DNA from: Gaertneriomyces semiglobifer
Lineage: Eukaryota > Chytridiomycota > Chytridiomycetes > Spizellomycetales > Spizellomycetaceae
Assembly: GCA_025558075.1 (NCBI GenBank)
Contig: JAHLKF010000003.1
Location: 372,001 to 436,000, forward strand
Length of the DNA stretch: 64,000 bases
Direction of reading: 5' to 3'
A program made the position numbers and the translations under genes. Positions 58,754 to 64,000 of this stretch are shown here, piece after piece (position 1 is the stretch's first letter; every line of letters starts with the position of its first letter). The notes under the pieces were generated by a model, which saw nothing but the letters and a program-made list of their open reading frames with translations, ran no database searches and was not told where the DNA came from.

Positions 58754-60829
58754 ATGCAGTCCGGTGCTGAAGTGTCCTTGACGAGGCTAAAAGTGTCGAG
58801 TGAGTCTAAAGAAGCGGTGCGCTGCATTTGAGTTCGTCCGTAAGGTGGTCTGCACGCTTGATGCTCACGCAGTGCTGCTCTACCCCCCTCCCCAGGAAGA
58901 AATAAGGCTTGCTCAGCGAAAGCGAAACACACTTGTGCTTATTCTAGACCATTTGTGTGCGAACGGGTACACGCAGTCCGTAGAAAGGCTTCAAGAGGAA
59001 AGCGGGGTGCAATTGGACACATGGGCTGCTGCTGATAACGTAGATCTACTGTCGATCGTACAGGTGAAGCACCAAACGTAGCGAGTACTGAAGAGCAACA
59101 GCGGGTGCCAACATTGCAATATGTTCATGTACAGGAGTATGAAGGGTATTACGCCATCAAGTTTGGACGACCGCCGAAACTGACAAGGAAGCATCAAGGA
59201 GAAAAGTCAAAAGGTAGACAACTCGTATCAACATCATCGCATGTAATGCAAGCTCAATTGAACTGTCAATAGATGCGCGATCACGGAGGAAAGCCCATGT
59301 ACCCGCTGCACACTCTTCGCCCGCAACTGGCCCGTTACCGAAGATAAGGTGGAAAGGTCTGATTAAACAGCTCGCCACTGACGTGCGCAACGTCACTAAA
59401 CCGCCGTTGTCCACAGTAGCGGCAAGTCTATCGTTGCTAAGCCAGTCAAAGAACCGACACATTTGGAGACCAAGTCTGGAGAAATGACTAACAGCAATCA
59501 CGAAAGTGGGTTTGATGGATTGGTTGGAACCAGTGCTGTCCGTGAGCGACATGCGGACAAGAGTGTCAAAGTCGAGAAGTCAACAAAGACGAATGTGGTA
59601 AGCCGATGCTGCCGGTAATCGTACGACGCTTGTCCTCTGAGCCCCCGTGCTGGTCAGAGAGAAGATTCCGAAGAAACATTGTACGAGAACCGATTACTCA
59701 AACCCATGCCGGATTATGGCATAGAGTTTCGGGAACTCGCGAGTATAATTAGCCGGTAGTTTGACCTGGCAGGTGTCCGCCTCACCGATTGTGAAGCGCT
59801 AACACGCATACTGCACCTATCAGCGACATCTTCATTACATCTCCGTCTACGCCATTCGCGTCGATCTCCGGACTAACAACCGCCAAGCGATTGGTTAAGG
59901 AAGCAGTTGTATACCCCCTACGATATCCATCTCTGTTTCAAGGTATCCTTACACCGTGGCGAGGAATCCTCTTGTACGGCCCACCTGGGACAGGGAAGAC
60001 GATGTTGGCCAAGGCAGTGGCTACAGAATGCAAAACAACCTTCTTCAATATTTCTGCCAGCAGCATTGTGAGCAAATGGCGAGGCGACAGTGAGAAACTG
60101 GTTAGAGTCTTATTTGAGCTGGCACGATATCATGCCCCGAGCACAATTTTTTTGGATGAACTTGAGGTAGGGCTGCGCGTTTCTATTTCTCTGACATGCC
60201 ATCACCCATGGATTATATGCTTTAGTCTCTCATGTCCCACCGAACGACCTCGTCAGATCACGAAGGCTCGCGACGCATGAAAACCGAGCTCCTTATTCAA
60301 CTTGATGGCCTCTCCAAACACTCCGATAGTCACATATTTTTGCTTGCTGCGTCCAATCTTCCCTGGGATCTCGACCATGCCATGCTACGTCGCCTAGAGA
60401 AGCGTATCTTCATAGACTTGCCCGACTTTGAAGCTCGGAAGGCGATGCTCATGACGAATCTTCCCTACAATATGGATCAGACGCAGGATGGGCTATTGGT
60501 GGAGAAATTAGATTATGACTTGGTGGCAAAACAGACAGAAGGCTATAGTGGGAGTGATATCAAATTGGTCTGTAAGGAAGCCGCAATGCGACCTCTGCGA
60601 GCGGTCTTCAAAGGGCTCGACATTGATAGTGGCTTACCAGGTGAGACTGTGGATCCCGAGTTCTTCCCTGCAGTGGAAAGCTAAGCCCTACTTTTGTATA
60701 GAAAAAATCACTCGCCAACCAGTCCGTCAATCAGACCTTGAAGCGGCGATATCGACGACAAAGCCTAGTTCAAGCAAGGCACTCGGTGATACGTACAGGA
60801 AATGGCAGGAAGAGTTTGGCTCATATTAA
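58754..60829 (+). CDS. KATNAL2: Katanin p60 ATPase-like A-like 2
   Basis: Microtubule-severing AAA ATPase family. The LisH domain [20 protein letters not shown] precedes [20 protein letters not shown] linker follows, then [20 protein letters not shown]. The AAA core: [40 protein letters not shown] (Walker A), [31 protein letters not shown] (Walker B), [20 protein letters not shown], and [20 protein letters not shown]. The C-terminal [20 protein letters not shown] is the VPS4-like helix. Several introns of about 62-90 nt; the first exon (46 nt, from ATG 58754) is a provisional model chosen because its phase fits. Confidence 0.9.
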
Positions 60830-61114
60830 GTGTGTAGAAGAAGGCCAAAGCACAAAGAAAGCACCTGGCCCAGACGGTGGGCGGCCCCACAAAAACACCC
60901 GGCATGTGTTTAATGTATGTATTATTCGATCGATTTCCAGTAACGACAATGTACAAGCGTCCAGATGGGCAGTATTTTCGCAGCTTGCTCTGTGGAAGCT
61001 TGCGATAAGGGCAAAACTTCATCGCGGAACTTCAATAACAATGTTACCTCAACCTTGAGAAGTCGAAGGTATAGTAGCGGTACGGGGCAACTAAGGAACA
61101 GACAGCTCAGAGCT

Positions 61115-61730
61115 TCACCCTTCCGATACTGGTTGTGTTTTGGGCTTCTTCTTTTTCTTACTGCCTGAGCGCACCAAATACGATGACAGTACATCTGTTG
61201 GTTTTTTTATTATTTTCGAAGAGGACGCAGTTTTTCGTAATAACGTATCCTCATCATCGGAATCGATACTCCCTTCTAGATGAGCACCGGTTGTTTTACT
61301 TTCATGGGAGAGCGACACGAAGACAACTCAAAAATGCATACTTTGTTGATGGGTCGACAGATCTTTGGACGACGTCCTCCCAGTTGCTAACGCTGTCTTT
61401 CCCGCTCTTTCACCTGGACGACTGCTCGTTCCAACTGCCGGCCCCTGGTTTTGCCCAAGTATTCTCTTTTGTAACACGGATTTCTGGCGAGCCGCTTTCG
61501 CATCAACAGAATACATAGTTGTTGCTCTGTTAAGGCGAGAGAAATGAGTTGCTAGCCCCGGCAATTGAGCATTATAACACTTAAAGGACAACCCACAATT
61601 TGTCAAGGTCCTGCTTTGGTGGAGGCTTCTTGACATTTTTCTCTTTCGGAACCCAACTTTCTACTAAATTGCGCACCATGCCCATGGAGGCTTCGGCGCG
61701 AGCCACTATCATATCAAGGTCGTCGGCCAT
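61115..61730 (-). CDS. Basic nucleolar-type protein, DUF3245-like
   Basis: Three exons (61597-61730, 61342-61526, 61115-61275) with introns of 70 and 66 nt give 159 residues. It starts MADDLDMIVARAEASMGMVR and ends in a Lys-rich tail SGSKKKKKPKTQPVSEG; the middle is DSDDEDTLLRKTASSSKII. Start, middle GR/TSSK stretch and basic tail resemble the fungal DUF3245 family of unknown function, but the match is weak. Divergent from PEX7 with 216 bp between starts. Confidence 0.5.
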
Positions 61731-61946
61731 TCTGTTCGTGAAAGTCCTGAATCCTTGAATGCTCCATTAGGTTGAGTTTGTGTGTTGAAAAGTATCGGCC
61801 TCACGCGCCAAAGAAGAATTTCCCAAGTCGCAAACAATCTCTCGACTAAATGAAGGAATACAATCTACTTGCCCACTAAGAAGCGTCCTTAGCTCACTGT
61901 TGGTACCAGCGGCCTTAGAGTATTGTTGCGCTGTGACAAAAACAAG

Positions 61947-63133
61947 ATGGCTGCACCTCCACCGCTGCAGTTTAGAACGACTGGTTTCAACGGCTACTCG
62001 GTGAGTTTACCATGGCAGGAGAGATGGCCGAGTATCAAAGTCCTGATGGTTCCTTGCATTAGGTAGAATATAGCCCATTCTTTGAGAACCGATTAGCATG
62101 TGCATCAGCAGCCAATTTTGGTATAGTGGGTAATGGGAGATTGTGGATCTTGGGCATGGGCGGTGATGGGGTAGTTGCCGAAAAAGTGTACGAAAGTGCT
62201 CCATCTTATACCACGATGACGGTTAACCTAATGCGGTACTCGAAGTTATGATACCCAGGACGGCTTATTCGACTGTGCATGGAGTGAGGCTCATGAAAAC
62301 CAGTTGGTTACCAGTAGCGGTGACGGCAGTATCAAGTTATGGGACGTCACTCTGGCGGTAAGTTCTAAACTTGACGTTATATTTGTCCCATTGTATACTG
62401 ACTATCTTCCACTGCAGGACTTTCCAGTGCAAAACTGGTCCGAGCACACGCGGGAGGTTTTCTCCGTCAACTGGAATCTAGTGAACAAAGATTGCTTCAT
62501 CACCGGGTCATGGGATCAGTCAATCAAGCTGGTGAGTTTGAGTTCTCGAAATTCCATTGCGATGGTCATATTGATTGTGAGTATATTTGGTAGTGGAAAC
62601 CGGAAGTAGCACAGTCTTTGAGCACATGGCACGAGCACACACATTGCATCTACCAAACTGTGTGGTCCCCTACGTCTGGGGAAACGTTTGCCTCAGCTTC
62701 TGGAGATCATACAGTTAAGGTATGGGATGTACGCAACCCGCGTGCCATACAAACAATCCGCGCCCACAACGCCGAAATTCTCGCGTTGGATTGGAACAAG
62801 TACGATCCCAACAAAATCGTCACTGGCTCCGTCGACCACACGATGAAAGTGTTTGATCTCCGTTTCTCCACTCGTGAAGTAAATGTACTACGAGGACATG
62901 AGTATGCAGTGCGACGAGTGAAGTGTTCGCCCCATAACGGTTCCTTGGTAGCATCGGCTTCCTATGACATGACGATGCGGGTGTGGGACACGAATATCGG
63001 TACCCCAATCTGGACCCAGGACTTGCATACCGAGTTTGTTCTCGGGGTGGATTGGAACATGTTTTTCGAAGGCATGATAGCGGCATGCGCTTGGGATGAA
63101 TCGATTTCAATAAGTCAACTGCCCCCGCTGTAG
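61947..63133 (+). CDS. PEX7: Peroxisomal targeting signal 2 receptor PEX7
   Basis: WD40 receptor for PTS2 cargo. Five exons (61947-62000, 62063-62187, 62246-62357, 62418-62531, 62594-63133) give 314 residues. N-terminus TTGFNGYSVEYSPFFENRLA CASAANFGIVGNG; the join 2-3 restores AEKVYDTQDGLFDCAWSEAH ENQLVTSSGDGSIKLWD; then VFSVNWNLVNKDCFITGSWD QSIKLW, FASASGDHTVKVWDVRNP, KIVTGSVDHTMKVFDLRF, LVASASYDMTMRVWDT and a last repeat with ACAWDESI. Six to seven WD repeats are visible, which is normal for Pex7. Confidence 0.95.
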
Positions 63134-63229
63134 AGAGTTTCATCATATATCTCGATTTCATTGTTCATACTGTGCCTTCTATATTTTAGCTTACGTATTA
63201 TTATACACCATTGACGATGGTTTGGATGA

Positions 63230-64000
63230 CTATCTTGTCAAAAATGATCCTCCTTTTTGGGCGTACGCCTTATTTCGCTGAACTGCGTCGGCTGCACTTC
63301 CGTTGCCCGAAAACACCTTCCTTTGTAAATCCCTCCTAAAACCCTCTCCATCCTCGTCAACTAACCTTTTCATCTTCGCCTCCATGTCCCGAGCATCTTC
63401 CTCAGCTTGCAACCGGCGATCTTCCTCAACTCGTTTGCTGCGCTGTGCGTCCCATTCCTCTGCATCCTTTTGCATTTCTGCCAACCGCCGTGCACGATCT
63501 TCATCCAATGAGTTCTGCACACTACCGCTCGACCCTGATTGTTTGTCAGAGTTCATCGACGGCAATTGTCGAGATGGTATGTGCTCTGTCTGTGGGGTTG
63601 AGGACGGGCGTCGTCTACTACCGGAAAAGCGATGATATGACTCTGATGTTCCATGAGCTGGGAGAGGCGACCGTCTCCTGTATGTCGGTGACGGCGATCG
63701 CCTTCTATGCCGTGGGGAAGGAGACCGTGGTGGCGATCGCCGCCTGTACTTGGGGGACAGAGACCGGGACGGAGAGCGCCTCCTGGACACTGGAGAAGGC
63801 CGTAATGGTGATCTATATCTTGCTGATGGCGAGCGGCTGCTGTAGCGGCGGCGCGAAGTGGACCGGGTTGTTCGTGTTCGCTTATCCGATGTAGAATAGC
63901 TTTCTATGCTGCGATCTCTGCGCTGGTGATTCGAGGATTGCTTTCGTCGCCGGTCGTAATCGCTATCATCTGATGCGTCTTGCACCGTCTTCTTCTTCTT
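63230..64000 (-). CDS. CWC25: Splicing factor CWC25, C-terminal part (5' end beyond window)
   Basis: CWC25 stabilises the catalytic spliceosome for the first step. The C-terminal domain EDRARRLAEMQKDAEEWDAQ RSKRVEE and the last helix KVFSGNGSAADAVQRNKAYA are typical. Upstream is an RS-rich region with tandem SPSRS/RRRSP units, for example RRRSPSPTYRRRSP and SPSPRHRRRSP. The frame reads off the window edge at 64000, so the N-terminal Cwf25 CIR-like domain is not visible. Confidence 0.8.
   Translation of the reverse strand, partial: KKKKTVQDASDDSDYDRRRKQSSNHQRRDRSIESYSTSDKRTRTTRSTSRRRYSSRSPSARYRSPLRPSPVSRRRSPSRSLSPKYRRRSPPRSPSPRHRRRSPSPTYRRRSPLPAHGTSESYHRFSGSRRRPSSTPQTEHIPSRQLPSMNSDKQSGSSGSVQNSLDEDRARRLAEMQKDAEEWDAQRSKRVEEDRRLQAEEDARDMEAKMKRLVDEDGEGFRRDLQRKVFSGNGSAADAVQRNKAYAQKGGSFLTR
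63640..63880. repeat. CWC25: Degenerate tandem repeats encoding RS dipeptides in CWC25
   Basis: Within the CWC25 RS region the protein repeats units of the form YRRRSPxxSPS / HRRRSPSP, coded by a purine/pyrimidine-biased 30-odd bp unit with several copies. Seen in the protein; copy borders are approximate. Confidence 0.5.

Overview
This is about 64 kb of a compact fungal nuclear genome. Genes are close together on both strands. Almost all carry several short introns of about 40-134 nt, mostly 55-85, with GT donors and occasional TACTAAT-like branch sites. I assembled the gene models by hand: splice donors and acceptors were joined so that the reading frame and the known protein family were both preserved, and nearly every assembled model has a length divisible by three. 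TIM54, CBP4, SDH5, ETT1, HOG1 and HET-C point to a fungus. KATNAL2, a katanin-like protein usually kept by organisms with a cilium or flagellum, points (by inference) to a zoosporic, chytrid-like lineage. The species cannot be named from the sequence.

Layout. 1-16 kb, all minus strand: CCA1 (3' end cut by the window edge), COA3, HET-C, intronless BRR2 and an ATF/CREB bZIP factor. 17-24.4 kb: TRM6, CBP4, an SFP1/JAZF-like C2H2 factor, RRP46, SDH5 and SDO1/SBDS. 24.5-31.3 kb: an unresolved spliced gene, a G-protein alpha subunit, HUB1/UBL5, URA6 with an N-terminal mitochondrial/membrane extension, MED21 and OST5/TMEM258. 32-43 kb: NAT4/NAA40, a p24 cargo receptor, HOG1 MAP kinase, a HYPK-like protein, PEX11, a long PPR protein and NPC2. 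43-52.6 kb: SEC5, HEM12, ETT1, a small membrane protein, TIM54 and a YccF-family protein. 53-64 kb: an unidentified ORF, ATG7, SEC20, KATNAL2, a DUF3245-like basic protein, PEX7 and the 3' part of CWC25.

The content is mainly housekeeping: splicing (BRR2, HUB1, CWC25), tRNA and ribosome maturation, mitochondrial assembly, secretion, peroxisome and autophagy genes. Many neighbours are divergent pairs sharing a short promoter (TRM6/CBP4, HUB1/URA6, MED21/OST5, NAT4/p24, HOG1/HYPK, SEC5/HEM12, ATG7/unknown, DUF3245/PEX7). I found no mobile element, CRISPR array, rRNA or convincing tRNA.

The points most worth following are the very small coding exons (3, 5, 9, 12, 13 and 19 nt) found in several genes, AAG-type 3' splice sites, alternative N-termini in CCA1 and URA6, a perfect CRE in the HOG1/HYPK promoter beside an ATF-type bZIP gene elsewhere in the window, a bacterial-type YccF protein, and three stretches that seem to hold unrecognised spliced genes.
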